A program made the translations under genes and the position numbers. DNA of 33,585 nt from an uncultured Clostridium sp. (GTDB lineage Bacteria; Bacillota; Clostridia; Lachnospirales; Lachnospiraceae), in contig NZ_URHZ01000063.1 in assembly GCF_900547735.1 (NCBI RefSeq), positions 1 to 33,585 on the forward strand, read 5' to 3'. Of the stretch, positions 25,845 to 33,481 are shown piece by piece. Below the pieces are notes generated by a model. That model did no database searches and was not told the origin of the DNA. It saw only the letters and a program-made list of their open reading frames with translations. Position 1 is the stretch's first letter. Each line of letters starts with the position of its first letter.

Positions 25845-25962
25845 TTTTTCACGGAATTAATCCGTAAAACTGTTTTTCTTCGCTCCGGGCCCGGCAGCGC
25901 ACTTCGAGGGGTATGTCATGTATGAACAGGAATATAATTTTTTTACGGGCCCCCGGAATTGC

Positions 25963-25991
25963 TTGAACCGACTCCCCGCATATGATACTAT
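25963..25991 (+). promoter_or_regulatory. Promoter of the HD-GYP gene
   Basis: TTGAAC (25963-25968), a 17-bp spacer and TACTAT (25986-25991), about 80 bases before ATG 26070. Confidence 0.6.
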
Positions 25992-26069
25992 TTATGATAG
26001 CTGTCACAAAAAAAATGTACGGAAATAAAGAGAGACGCGCGCAAAATTGCCGCTCAGGAAAGGCACCCT

Positions 26070-27380
26070 ATGTATAAATACACACTACCCGTCAGTAATA
26101 AGGATATTGTAGAAATTGTAAAGAGAGCGTTCAATCTGGTCGACAAGAGGCTCATCGGCCACGGTTCCCGCGTCTCCTATATTGTATTTCAGATGTTGAA
26201 AGCTTCCAGTGATTATACGCCAAGGGAAGTCCGCGACCTTTTGATTCTGGCCGCCCTCCATGATATCGGCGCCTATAAGACGGATGAGATTGACCGCATG
26301 GTGGAGTTTGAAACCCGCAATGTCTGGAACCACTCCATTTACGGCTATATGTTTTTCAAGTATTTTACCCCGTTTAAGGATGAGGCATCCGTTGTCCTGT
26401 TCCATCACACGCCCTGGAAGAAGATGAAGGACCTGGAACAGGTTCCCATGTTTGCCAGAAGAGCCGCCCAGCTTATCAATCTGGCCGACCGCTTTGACAT
26501 CTATCTCTCCCAGACCAAAGGGAAAAGGGACTATCACAATTTTCAAAATTATGTTAACAAAAACACGCCGGATATTTTCAGTTCTGAGGCATGCGCTCTC
26601 TTTAACCGGGCTGATTTCTCTTTTCTCTTCAGCGCGGCGACCGAGTCTCAGACCGCTGCTCTCCTGTCCGAACTTCTGGAAAAAGAGTTTGACCGGGTTC
26701 TGGAAGACGTTCCCTTTACGGAGGAAGAGAGAAATGCCCTGCTCAGAATGATGACTTATGCTATCGATTTCCGGAGTCCGCATACCGTCACCCACACGAT
26801 TACGACAACGGTAATCAGCACCGAACTGGCAAAGATCTTCTGCAACACCGGGGAAGATATCAATGATATCACCTGCGGCGCCATGCTCCACGATCTGGGT
26901 AAGCTCGGAATTCCCTCCGAGATACTTGAGTTTCCCGGCAAGCTGAGCCCCCAGGCCATGACCGTGATGAGAACCCATGTGGATTTGACCGGAATGATCC
27001 TGGGCGACAGCGTCACACCGAAGGTGAGGGATATCGCGCTCCGCCATCACGAAAAACTGGACGGTTCCGGCTATCCCCGCGGACTGGACGGAAGCGAACT
27101 GACAACGCCGCAGCGGATCGTCGCCGTCGCCGACATCGTCAGCGCCCTCTCCGGAACCAGAAGCTACAAGGATTCATTTTCCAAGGAAAAAACATGCTCC
27201 ATTCTAAACGATATGGCCGGGCACGGGCTGGTCGATCCTGTCATTGTGGCGAGAATTGTCGAAAACTATGATGGAATTATGGGAACCGTCCGCGAGAAGT
27301 CGGAACCGATCCTGAAAATTTATCAGGAAATGCAGACGGGATATATGGCTTTGCTGAAACAGCTTACGGAATATATGTAA
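26070..27380 (+). CDS. Tandem-HD / HD-GYP domain phosphohydrolase
   Basis: This 436-aa cytosolic protein has two HD domains. The N-terminal one (about 15-150) has HGSRVS (H31), ALHDIG (H64-D65) and HH at 112-113. The C-terminal one (about 240-400) is a canonical HD-GYP: H in TVTHTI, MLHDLGKLGIP (H274-D275), THVDLTG and HHEKLDGSGYP (326-336). HD-GYP enzymes degrade cyclic di-GMP (or related dinucleotides) to control motility, adhesion or sporulation. No receiver or sensory domain is fused unless the N-terminal HD serves as one. It is monocistronic, with its own promoter and terminator. ATG 26070 has AGGAAAGG. Confidence 0.93.
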   Translation: MYKYTLPVSNKDIVEIVKRAFNLVDKRLIGHGSRVSYIVFQMLKASSDYTPREVRDLLILAALHDIGAYKTDEIDRMVEFETRNVWNHSIYGYMFFKYFTPFKDEASVVLFHHTPWKKMKDLEQVPMFARRAAQLINLADRFDIYLSQTKGKRDYHNFQNYVNKNTPDIFSSEACALFNRADFSFLFSAATESQTAALLSELLEKEFDRVLEDVPFTEEERNALLRMMTYAIDFRSPHTVTHTITTTVISTELAKIFCNTGEDINDITCGAMLHDLGKLGIPSEILEFPGKLSPQAMTVMRTHVDLTGMILGDSVTPKVRDIALRHHEKLDGSGYPRGLDGSELTTPQRIVAVADIVSALSGTRSYKDSFSKEKTCSILNDMAGHGLVDPVIVARIVENYDGIMGTVREKSEPILKIYQEMQTGYMALLKQLTEYM

Positions 27381-27387
27381 AACAACG

Positions 27388-27412
27388 GAAAGCACGCTTC
27401 GCGGACTTTTCA
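27388..27412 (+). repeat. 25-bp hairpin motif, copy 3
   Basis: GGAAAG, two bases, CGC, three bases, GCG, two bases, CTTTTC, with flanks CAAC before and ATTAC after, as in copy 1. It begins 8 bases after the HD-GYP stop codon. Confidence 0.7.
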
Positions 27413-27422
27413 TTACCGCTGA

Positions 27423-27468
27423 ATAAGTCCCCGCGGTCAGGATTGGATACCTGGCGGCGGGGACTTAT
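27423..27468 (+). terminator. Hairpin terminator of the HD-GYP gene
   Basis: ATAAGTCCCCGC (27423-27434) pairs perfectly with GCGGGGACTTAT (27457-27468) over a 22-nt loop, followed by CTTACTTT. It may also stop pgi transcription from the other side. Confidence 0.75.
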
Positions 27469-27534
27469 CTTACTTTCAGTATTAAATCTTCAGACTTGAT
27501 TTTGCTGTCTTAGTTATTTTTCATTGCCTTTTGT

Positions 27535-27629
27535 TGCTTTCGTTGTCTTTTATTGCTTTCGTCGTCTTTTGCTGCTTTCGCTGTCTTTTGCTGCTTTCGT
27601 TGTCTTTCGCTGCTTTCGTTGTCTTTTGC
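27535..27629. repeat. 19-bp pyrimidine-rich tandem repeat, five units
   Basis: The core TGCTTTCG recurs at 27535, 27554, 27573, 27592 and 27611, an exact 19-bp period with consensus TGCTTTCGTTGTCTTTTGC. Partial units extend left to about 27522. The array ends 8 bases beyond the pgi stop codon, so the pgi message would carry a purine-rich repeat right after its stop. Confidence 0.85.
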
Positions 27630-27636
27630 TGTGAAA

Positions 27637-28986
27637 TTACAGTCTCTTTAAAAGTTCTTCTCTTACCTTCTCATATCCCGGTTTTCCAAGGAGTGCAAAC
27701 ATGTTGCTCTTATAGCTCTCAACGCCCGGCTGGTTGAACGGATTCACGCCCAGCAGGTATCCGCTGACTCCGCAGGCAAATTCGAAGAAATAGAAAAGCT
27801 GGCCAAGGCAGAATTCGTTCTGCTCCGGAATATTCACCTTCAGGTTCGGCACATCGCCGTCCGTGTGGGCCAGGATTGTTCCGTTCATGGCGCTCTTGTT
27901 TACAAAGTCCACATTTTTTCCGGCCAGGTAGTTCATACCATCCGTATCCACTTCTTCCTCTTCCAGAATAATCTCGGCAGGGGAATCCTCCACGTTCAGA
28001 ACCGTTTCAAACATAATTCTGGAGCCGTCCTGAATGAACTGGCCCATGGAATGGAGATCTGTGGTCAGGTCAACGGACGCAGGCATAATGCCTCTTCTGT
28101 CCTTGCCCTCGCTCTCACCGTAAAGCTGTTTCCACCACTCGGATACATAGTGGAGGCTGGGCTCATAGTTTGCTGCGATCTCGACCATTTTTCCCTTTCT
28201 GTGGAGAATGTTTCTGATGGCGGCATACAAAAGGGCCGGGTTCTCCTCGTAAGGGGTTTCCAGGGCTTTTTTCCTTCCGTAAGCTGCGCCTTCCATCAGT
28301 TGGTCGATATCGGCTCCGCTCACTGCAATTGGAAGCAGTCCTACCGCCGTCAGTACGGAATAGCGTCCGCCCACATCGTCCGGAACGACGAAGGATTCAT
28401 ATCCCTCCTCATTTGCCAGGTTCTTGAGGGCGCCTCTGGATTTATCGGTTGTTGCATAAATTCTCTTATTTGCCTCTTCTTTGCCGTATTTTTCAATCAG
28501 CATTTTCTTGAATACACGGAATGCGATAGCAGGCTCTGTCGTTGTGCCGGATTTGGAGATAATATTGATGGAGAAATCCTTACCCTCCAGCATATCCTGC
28601 AGGTCTTTGATATATTTGCTGCTGATGCTGTTGCCCACAAAGTAAATCTCCGGTGATTTTCTCTTGTCTTTCGGCAGGTTATTGTAAAAGCTATGGGATA
28701 AGAAATCGATGGCTGCTCTCGCACCGAGGTAAGAACCGCCGATACCTACCACCAGAAGTACATCTGAATCATTCTGAATCTTCTTTGCTGCTTCTTTAAT
28801 TCTTGCAAATTCCTCTTTATCGTAATCTGTCGGCAGGTCAATCCAGCCCAAGAAGTCATTGCCTGCGCCTGTCCTGTTTACGAGGATATCCCTGGCAAAA
28901 AGGACTGTGTCCTTTAAATTGTCCATCTCCTCCTGATTTACAAATCCGGCTGCCTTCGAATAATCGAAGCTTACTTCTCTTCCCAT
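27637..28986 (-). CDS. pgi: Glucose-6-phosphate isomerase
   Basis: This 449-aa glycolytic enzyme interconverts glucose 6-phosphate and fructose 6-phosphate and has the length of the Bacillus/Clostridium type. Both family signatures are seen: DDVGGRYSVLTAVGLLPIAV near residue 200-220 and GYLLGVNPFNQPGVESYK near 405-422, plus the phosphate-binding SKSGTTTEPA. The start is ATG 28986 (MGREVSFDY) with AGGAGA upstream. The frame remains open for 135 more codons, but those cross the promoter (29072-29100) and the palindromic repeat and are rejected. Confidence 0.96.
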   Translation of the reverse strand: MGREVSFDYSKAAGFVNQEEMDNLKDTVLFARDILVNRTGAGNDFLGWIDLPTDYDKEEFARIKEAAKKIQNDSDVLLVVGIGGSYLGARAAIDFLSHSFYNNLPKDKRKSPEIYFVGNSISSKYIKDLQDMLEGKDFSINIISKSGTTTEPAIAFRVFKKMLIEKYGKEEANKRIYATTDKSRGALKNLANEEGYESFVVPDDVGGRYSVLTAVGLLPIAVSGADIDQLMEGAAYGRKKALETPYEENPALLYAAIRNILHRKGKMVEIAANYEPSLHYVSEWWKQLYGESEGKDRRGIMPASVDLTTDLHSMGQFIQDGSRIMFETVLNVEDSPAEIILEEEEVDTDGMNYLAGKNVDFVNKSAMNGTILAHTDGDVPNLKVNIPEQNEFCLGQLFYFFEFACGVSGYLLGVNPFNQPGVESYKSNMFALLGKPGYEKVREELLKRL

Positions 28987-29071
28987 TGTTTTCGTCTCCT
29001 TTTCACACGCTGCGCGGATGCCCGGAGGGCGCCGCTCAACTTTGATAAAAACTTGTCTATGTTTCTTTCTT

Positions 29072-29100
29072 ATTATAGCAATCTGGGGGGTATTTATCAA
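29072..29100 (-). promoter_or_regulatory. Sigma-A promoter of pgi
   Basis: TTGATA (29095-29100), a 17-bp spacer and a perfect TATAAT (29072-29077) on the minus strand, 86 bases before the pgi ATG. Confidence 0.85.
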
Positions 29101-29137
29101 TGGGGAAATTTTGATGAAAAATGGGGACGCCGAGGAG

Positions 29138-29398
29138 AGGAATGGTGGACGGGGAGGAGAGGTTGTGGTGAAGTCTTCAGTCCCGGTGGGAGGTTGTGGC
29201 GAGGGGGAATCCGGGAGAAAAAATTCCTGCGGGGACTCGCTCCCGCTTGTGGAATGCGCAGCGACTGCTAAACTCGATAACACCTCGTTAAGCAGCGGCG
29301 GATTCCAAGGTCCCCTGCGGAAAGTTTTCTCCCGGATTCCCCGGACAGTTTGTCGATGGGACTGAAGACAGGAAGGTTTCTGCCCGTCCGCCATTCCT
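29138..29398. repeat. 261-bp dispersed palindromic element, complete copy
   Basis: Three nested inverted repeats: AGGAATGGTGGACGGG (29138-29153) with 29383-29398 (one mismatch); GTCTTCAGTCCC (29173-29184) with 29358-29369 (perfect); and GGGGAATCCGGGAGAAAA (29204-29221) with 29325-29342 (perfect 18 bp). The centre holds further small hairpins. One half is repeated at 1-115 in opposite orientation. There is no coding potential. It lies just upstream of the pgi promoter. Confidence 0.85.
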
Positions 29399-29452
29399 GC
29401 GTCGGCTGATTGTCGCTTTTTTTCACAAGGGGAAAGGGTGGACGGCCACTAC

Positions 29453-29625
29453 TTTTATTGTGTGGCTTTTTTGTGTCTTTTATTGAGTGCCCTTTATTGA
29501 GTGCCTTTTATTGCATATCATTTGTTATTCCGTTATATGTCTTTCGTTTCATGTTTTTTGTTGCATGTCTTTCGTCACATGTCTTTTGCTGTAAGTCTTT
29601 CGGCGTAAGTCTTTCGGTGTATCTG
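29453..29625. repeat. 14-bp degenerate pyrimidine-rich tandem repeat
   Basis: About eleven units of a loose 14-bp pattern (for example TTTTATTGAGTGCC, TTTTGTTGCATGTC, TTTCGTCACATGTC, TTTTGCTGTAAGTC), with phase breaks near 29467 and 29530. It ends 11 bases before the -35 box of gdh. It shares the GTCTTTYG core with the 19-bp array at 27535. Confidence 0.75.
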
Positions 29626-29635
29626 CATCCCGTTC

Positions 29636-29664
29636 TTGACTTTAGCACGGTACAACGGTACAAT
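29636..29664 (+). promoter_or_regulatory. Sigma-A promoter of the glutamate dehydrogenase gene
   Basis: TTGACT (29636-29641), a 17-bp spacer and TACAAT (29659-29664), about 105 bases before the ATG. Confidence 0.8.
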
Positions 29665-29768
29665 GGATGGAACCGGCGGGGATGGGTGGGCACAGGCCTG
29701 TTCTGATTGTTTTGGGTTGATGCCGGAGCTTTAGGGGAGCTAACGTGAGTAAGAGGAGGATATGTGTT

Positions 29769-31103
29769 ATGTCGTACGTTGATGATGTTTACAGAAGGAC
29801 GGTGGAGGATAACCCCGGGGAATTCGAGTTTCACCAGGCTGTCAGGGAGATTCTGGAATCTCTTAAGCTTGTTATTGATCCGGATGAAAAGAAATACCGG
29901 GATGTCTCTCTATTAGAGCGCCTGATTGAGCCGGAACGGATTATATCTTTCCGTGTGCCCTGGGTGGATGACAGAGGCCATCTCCAGATTAATAAGGGAT
30001 ACCGCATCCAATATAACAGCGCAATCGGGCCTTACAAGGGAGGGCTGCGTTTTCATTCATCCGTCAACCTGAACCTGCTTAAATTCGTGGGTTTTGAGCA
30101 GACTTTTAAGAATGCCCTGACCGGCCTTCCAATCGGCGGAGCAAAGGGCGGCTCTAATTTTGACCGCAAAGGCAAATCCGATCGTGAAATTATGGCATTC
30201 TGCCAGAGTTTTATGTCGGAACTTTTCAAATATATCGGGGATGATCTGGATATTCTGGGCGGCGACATTGGAGCCGGGGCCAGGGAAATCGGTTATCTCT
30301 TTGGACAATATAAACGACTGGCCGGGCTGCACTGCGGCGCCATGACCGGGAAAGGCCCCTCCTTTGGAGGCTCTCCTATCCGCACCCAGGCTACGGGATA
30401 CGGCCTTGTTTACATGCTGGAAAACCTGCTGCGCCGCCATGGAAAAGGACTGGACGGCAAAGTCGTAGTGATTTCGGGAGCAGGCAGCGTAGCCGTTCAC
30501 ACCATTGAAAAAATACAGCAGTACGGAGCCAAAGTCGTGACATTAAGCGACTCTGACGGCTACATTTATGATAAGGACGGTATCCGTCTGGATGTGGTAA
30601 AACAGATTAAAGAAGTGAGACGCGGGCGTATCCGGGAATATTTGGATGAAGTTCCCTCCGCTGTTTACGAGGAAAAGAAAAGTATATGGGATATTCCATG
30701 CCATATAGCCCTTCCCTGCGCAACACAGAACGAAATCAACCTGAATGCCGCCAAAACCCTGGTACGCAACGGGTGTATCGCATTAGCCGAGGGAGCCAAC
30801 ATGCCCTGCGATCGGGAAGCAACTGAATTTTTCCAGAGAAGCGGTGTCCTGTTTATGCCCGGTAAGGCGGCCAACGGCGGCGGCGTGGCTGTCTCAACCC
30901 TGGAGATGCGCCAGAACAGCATGCGGATGAGCTGGACCTTTGATGAGGTGGATGAACAGCTCCACAAGATTATGTCTGAGATCTATGATAAGACATCCGA
31001 TACGGCTGAGCGGTTCGGAGTGAAAGGTAATTTTGTCGCAGGGGCCAATATCGCGGCGTTTGAGAAGATTGCCGATGCCATGATGGCACAGGGATTTGTA
31101 TAA
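29769..31103 (+). CDS. gdhA: Glutamate dehydrogenase (probably NADP-type)
   Basis: This 444-aa hexameric-type enzyme interconverts glutamate with 2-oxoglutarate and ammonia. GPYKGGLRFHSSVN and the catalytic lysine K126 in IGGAKGGSNFD are intact, as is D166 in GGDIGAGAREIG. The nucleotide site reads SGAGSVAVHT and ends TLSDSDG, like NADP enzymes (ASDSSG in E. coli) and unlike the TLSGPDG of the NAD enzyme of C. symbiosum, so NADP use is inferred. GGDIGAG in place of the common AGDIGVG and GAGSVA in place of GFGNVA make it a divergent member. I choose ATG 29769 (MSYVDDVY) with AGGAGG; a GTG at 29745 with GGGGAG is an alternative. Confidence 0.94.
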   Translation: MSYVDDVYRRTVEDNPGEFEFHQAVREILESLKLVIDPDEKKYRDVSLLERLIEPERIISFRVPWVDDRGHLQINKGYRIQYNSAIGPYKGGLRFHSSVNLNLLKFVGFEQTFKNALTGLPIGGAKGGSNFDRKGKSDREIMAFCQSFMSELFKYIGDDLDILGGDIGAGAREIGYLFGQYKRLAGLHCGAMTGKGPSFGGSPIRTQATGYGLVYMLENLLRRHGKGLDGKVVVISGAGSVAVHTIEKIQQYGAKVVTLSDSDGYIYDKDGIRLDVVKQIKEVRRGRIREYLDEVPSAVYEEKKSIWDIPCHIALPCATQNEINLNAAKTLVRNGCIALAEGANMPCDREATEFFQRSGVLFMPGKAANGGGVAVSTLEMRQNSMRMSWTFDEVDEQLHKIMSEIYDKTSDTAERFGVKGNFVAGANIAAFEKIADAMMAQGFV

Positions 31104-31120
31104 AATATAAATATCAGAAT

Positions 31121-31195
31121 AAAACAACAGGCCGGGACTCGGTATTCCTGCAGAATGGCAATTCTGTCAGGATGCCTAGCCCGGCCCGCTGTTTT
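31121..31195. terminator. Bidirectional terminator between gdh and the flavodoxin gene
   Basis: AAAACAACAGGCCGGG (31121-31136) pairs with CCCGGCCCGCTGTTTT (31180-31195) apart from two positions, and an inner TCCTG/CAGGA, AGAAT/ATTCT hairpin sits in the loop. T-runs are present on both exits. It lies between convergent genes. Confidence 0.88.
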
Positions 31196-31218
31196 ATTTA
31201 GAAACTGTGATAAGTTTT

Positions 31219-31896
31219 TTATTCCCGTATGTACCTCTCATACGGCCGCGCCGTCAAACTCCCCCGGCACCCCATCTTCTTAAAAAACACCCTGAAAAAC
31301 ATCTTTTGAAGCGGTCTCATCAATGTATACAGAACTATTGTTTTTCTGGAAGAGTATTCCGCACCGTTGAGTCCCGCCGCCTTATCCTCCGGAAATTTAC
31401 CTTCCTTTGCGAACAGCTCCCCCATCCGTATAAACGGTTCAAGCATTTTATCCGCCGCCGGAGCAGGCAATAAATGCGTTACAAACATCTCGCCTTTCAT
31501 CAGAACCCCGCCGTACTCACAATTCAGATACCCGGGCAGCATTTTCAGATATTCTTCACAGCACCGTCTCTGCGACGCCTCGGAAAAGCCGCTCTGCAAG
31601 ATAAAGCTGAGCCTCGTTGCTTTTTGTCCCTCTGCCGAAGCTTTCGGCTCAAGAGTCTCCAAAAATTCGGTCATAATTCCCGGGATACATTCCACATAGA
31701 GGGGCAGGGCCATCAGAATATCGGTATTGTTATAAAATGCTTTTCGTATCTCTTCCCAGTTTCCCAGCTCTGAAAGCTGGTATATTTCCACCGTATTGCC
31801 GGGTATCGTGTATCCCGCCGCAAAGGCGTTTATAATCATGTTTGTATTGCTCTTTGCTTTTACCCGCGGAGAACAGTTAATAATTACCAAGTTCAT
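31219..31896 (-). CDS. Flavodoxin-fold NAD(P)H-dependent oxidoreductase-like protein
   Basis: This 225-aa protein has an N-terminal Rossmann strand and flavin phosphate loop (MNLVIINCSPRVKAKSNTN), a second strand with DILMALPLYVECIPG (the flavin-stacking loop of the FMN reductase/flavodoxin family) and a cysteine-poor, basic C-terminus. Electron donor and substrate are unknown. ATG 31896 has AAAGGAG; a 13-codon upstream extension lies within the preceding gene. It overlaps the second flavodoxin-fold gene by 20 bp, so the two are coupled. Confidence 0.8.
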   Translation of the reverse strand: MNLVIINCSPRVKAKSNTNMIINAFAAGYTIPGNTVEIYQLSELGNWEEIRKAFYNNTDILMALPLYVECIPGIMTEFLETLEPKASAEGQKATRLSFILQSGFSEASQRRCCEEYLKMLPGYLNCEYGGVLMKGEMFVTHLLPAPAADKMLEPFIRMGELFAKEGKFPEDKAAGLNGAEYSSRKTIVLYTLMRPLQKMFFRVFFKKMGCRGSLTARPYERYIRE

Positions 31897-32419
31897 GATA
31901 GAGCTCCTTTCTGTGGTCATATGAATATGCGCCAATTGGTTTTCTATTCAGATTGATCCGGACCCGTCCAAGCCACCGGTTCAGAAAACCGTTATCGGCC
32001 TCACCCAGGTAAACGAGCGCCATGCGGGGAGCTTTATCGTACCGGAGATAGTGGCGCATCTGCCCGTTCACATATTTCAGGTGCATTGTCAGCATTGGAA
32101 GAATACGGTCGATGGCATTTTTCATGCTGCTGCATACGAATCCCAGTTTTGTCTCGGTAAGCAGAATCACAACATCTGCCTGCAATAATTTTATAAATAT
32201 CGGTTCATAGTCGTCATGAATGCAGCAAATGCCCGGTGTCTTGATCCAGCAGTCATTACATCCGATGCAATGCCGTATCGTCAGCCCGGCAGTGGATATA
32301 ATCTCGACGTCACCGATAACCGGAGCCAGCTCTCCGCGCATTGTCTTTACGGCCTGCGCGTCCGTTTTATACGTTGTGAGAACAAGATATCTTTTACTTT
32401 TATTTTCCTCTTTTTTCAT
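31877..32419 (-). CDS. Flavodoxin-fold protein with CX2CX2CX7C motif (iron-sulfur flavoprotein-like)
   Basis: This 180-aa protein has the fold of NADPH-dependent FMN reductases. After the first strand (YLVLTTYKTD) comes the CIGCNDCWIKTPGICC cluster, with C51, C54, C57 and C65 spaced CX2CX2CX7C, the pattern that binds a 4Fe-4S cluster in archaeal iron-sulfur flavoproteins; a bound cluster here is inference. DDYEPIFIKLLQADVVILLTE continues the flavodoxin core in two pieces. Its ATG directly abuts the stop codon of the PadR gene, with GGAG inside that gene, and its end overlaps the next gene. Operon function is probably redox or xenobiotic response. Confidence 0.82.
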   Translation of the reverse strand: MKKEENKSKRYLVLTTYKTDAQAVKTMRGELAPVIGDVEIISTAGLTIRHCIGCNDCWIKTPGICCIHDDYEPIFIKLLQADVVILLTETKLGFVCSSMKNAIDRILPMLTMHLKYVNGQMRHYLRYDKAPRMALVYLGEADNGFLNRWLGRVRINLNRKPIGAYSYDHRKELYHELGNY

Positions 32420-33058
32420 CTATCTGCAGTCTCCTCTTTCCTCTTCTTCGCCCACTATGCGGGATCTGAGCGTTTTAAACCAGTCAGCCTGAAAACGGGT
32501 GATGTTGATCCCATACTCTAATGTGATCAATTCATAATCACAGATTTCCTTCACATTCTCGTTCAGATCTCCGTTTTGGGTCGCCCATTCGATGCCCGCC
32601 CGATATTCCGGATCACGCTCAATTCTCTGAACCGTTTCCTGGTTTGACTGCTCCCGTTTGATGGAGGACCATATTTCTTCAAGGCCCTTCAGTTCCAGTT
32701 CCAGCTTACTTATAATTTCATCCAGAAGGAGCTTTCTCTCTTCAGACGGAATCATCCCCATAAACAGAAGCTTTGCCAAATCCATGTTCTTGATCTTTGC
32801 CATTTCCGCAGGGGTCCGGAGCCATTCCATGAAATATGTACGCCCGGAATCCGTAATGGAATGCCGCTTCTTATTAATCCCTTTTTCCACATGCTCGGAA
32901 CACGTGACCCTTCCGTCCGCCACCAGCTTCTTAAGCGCAGCCTGTATGCTCCCCAGGCTGTCGCTGCACATCAGTCTGAAGTTATCCCTGATAATATTGC
33001 GTATCTCGTAGGCCGTCAGCCTCTGCACCATCAGAATTCCCAAGATCATTTTATCCAT
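32420..33058 (-). CDS. PadR family transcriptional regulator
   Basis: This 212-aa regulator has the PadR winged helix at the N-terminus: MILGILMVQRLTAYEIRN, the recognition region SLGSIQAALKKLVADGRV and a wing with KKRHSITDSGR, then an alpha-helical dimerisation domain (about 90-200). PadR proteins usually repress neighbouring detoxification or transport genes until a phenolic or toxic ligand binds. ATG 33058 has GGGGGG; seven extra codons upstream are not needed. It is the first gene of a three-gene unit with two flavoproteins, so it probably controls its own operon. Confidence 0.9.
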   Translation of the reverse strand: MDKMILGILMVQRLTAYEIRNIIRDNFRLMCSDSLGSIQAALKKLVADGRVTCSEHVEKGINKKRHSITDSGRTYFMEWLRTPAEMAKIKNMDLAKLLFMGMIPSEERKLLLDEIISKLELELKGLEEIWSSIKREQSNQETVQRIERDPEYRAGIEWATQNGDLNENVKEICDYELITLEYGINITRFQADWFKTLRSRIVGEEEERGDCR

Positions 33059-33215
33059 GTTTACCCCCCTGTTTCGCACAGCTCAAATTGTATTATATCG
33101 TATCGTGCTGTATTTCTTTGCTTCATGCCTTATCATGACGCAACTTATGGTTCTATTTTTATCGTGCAATATCTTAATATATTATCTTACATACTGCCCT
33201 ACCAAATTACACCTA

Positions 33216-33244
33216 ATGATAACATACCTTTTAGGTATATACAA
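33216..33244 (-). promoter_or_regulatory. Candidate promoter of the PadR operon with palindrome in the spacer
   Basis: TTGTAT (33239-33244), a 17-bp spacer and TATCAT (33216-33221) on the minus strand. The spacer holds the palindrome ATACCTTTTAGGTAT (33224-33238), a possible autoregulatory operator. A nearer TATAAT (33092-33097) lacks a good -35. The leader would be about 150 bases. Confidence 0.45.
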
Positions 33245-33358
33245 GTAAATTAACCCGGTTGCAGTCAAGACTGTAAATTATTTCTTCCCGATTATAACCC
33301 ACGCATTTTGCATTCCGTTAATTCGGAGCACAAACCAAAAGCCGCACAGCCATCACCG

Positions 33359-33430
33359 TTAGAAAAAGCGGAAACCTCCGTCAGAACACCGTTTCTTCCG
33401 TGTTCTACTGCAGGTTTCCGCTTTTTCTAA
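33359..33430. terminator. Long hairpin, probable bidirectional terminator
   Basis: A 19-bp perfect stem (33359-33377 with 33412-33430), then an inner AGAACAC/GTGTTCT helix. T-runs lie in both outer arms. No gene adjoins it on the left, so it probably ends a minus-strand gene to the right of the window. Confidence 0.7.
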
Positions 33431-33481
33431 TATACTTATATGATTTTATGGCCTTATAGCTTTATGATTTTATGGTCTTCT

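Noticed and set aside
26085..27050. 321-aa open frame antisense to the HD-GYP gene
   Set aside because: It is a shadow of the strongly supported plus-strand gene, with no domain and no ribosome site.
27522..27632. Possible CRISPR array
   Set aside because: Repeats are contiguous with a 19-bp period and have no unique spacers; no cas genes are nearby.
29018..29365. Open frames in both plus-strand phases across the palindromic element
   Set aside because: The translation is low-complexity glycine-rich, with no ribosome site; the region is explained by nested inverted repeats and the pgi promoter.
28987..29394. N-terminal extension of pgi (135 extra codons)
   Set aside because: It crosses a consensus promoter and the palindromic repeat; ATG 28986 has a good ribosome site and gives the standard family N-terminus and length.
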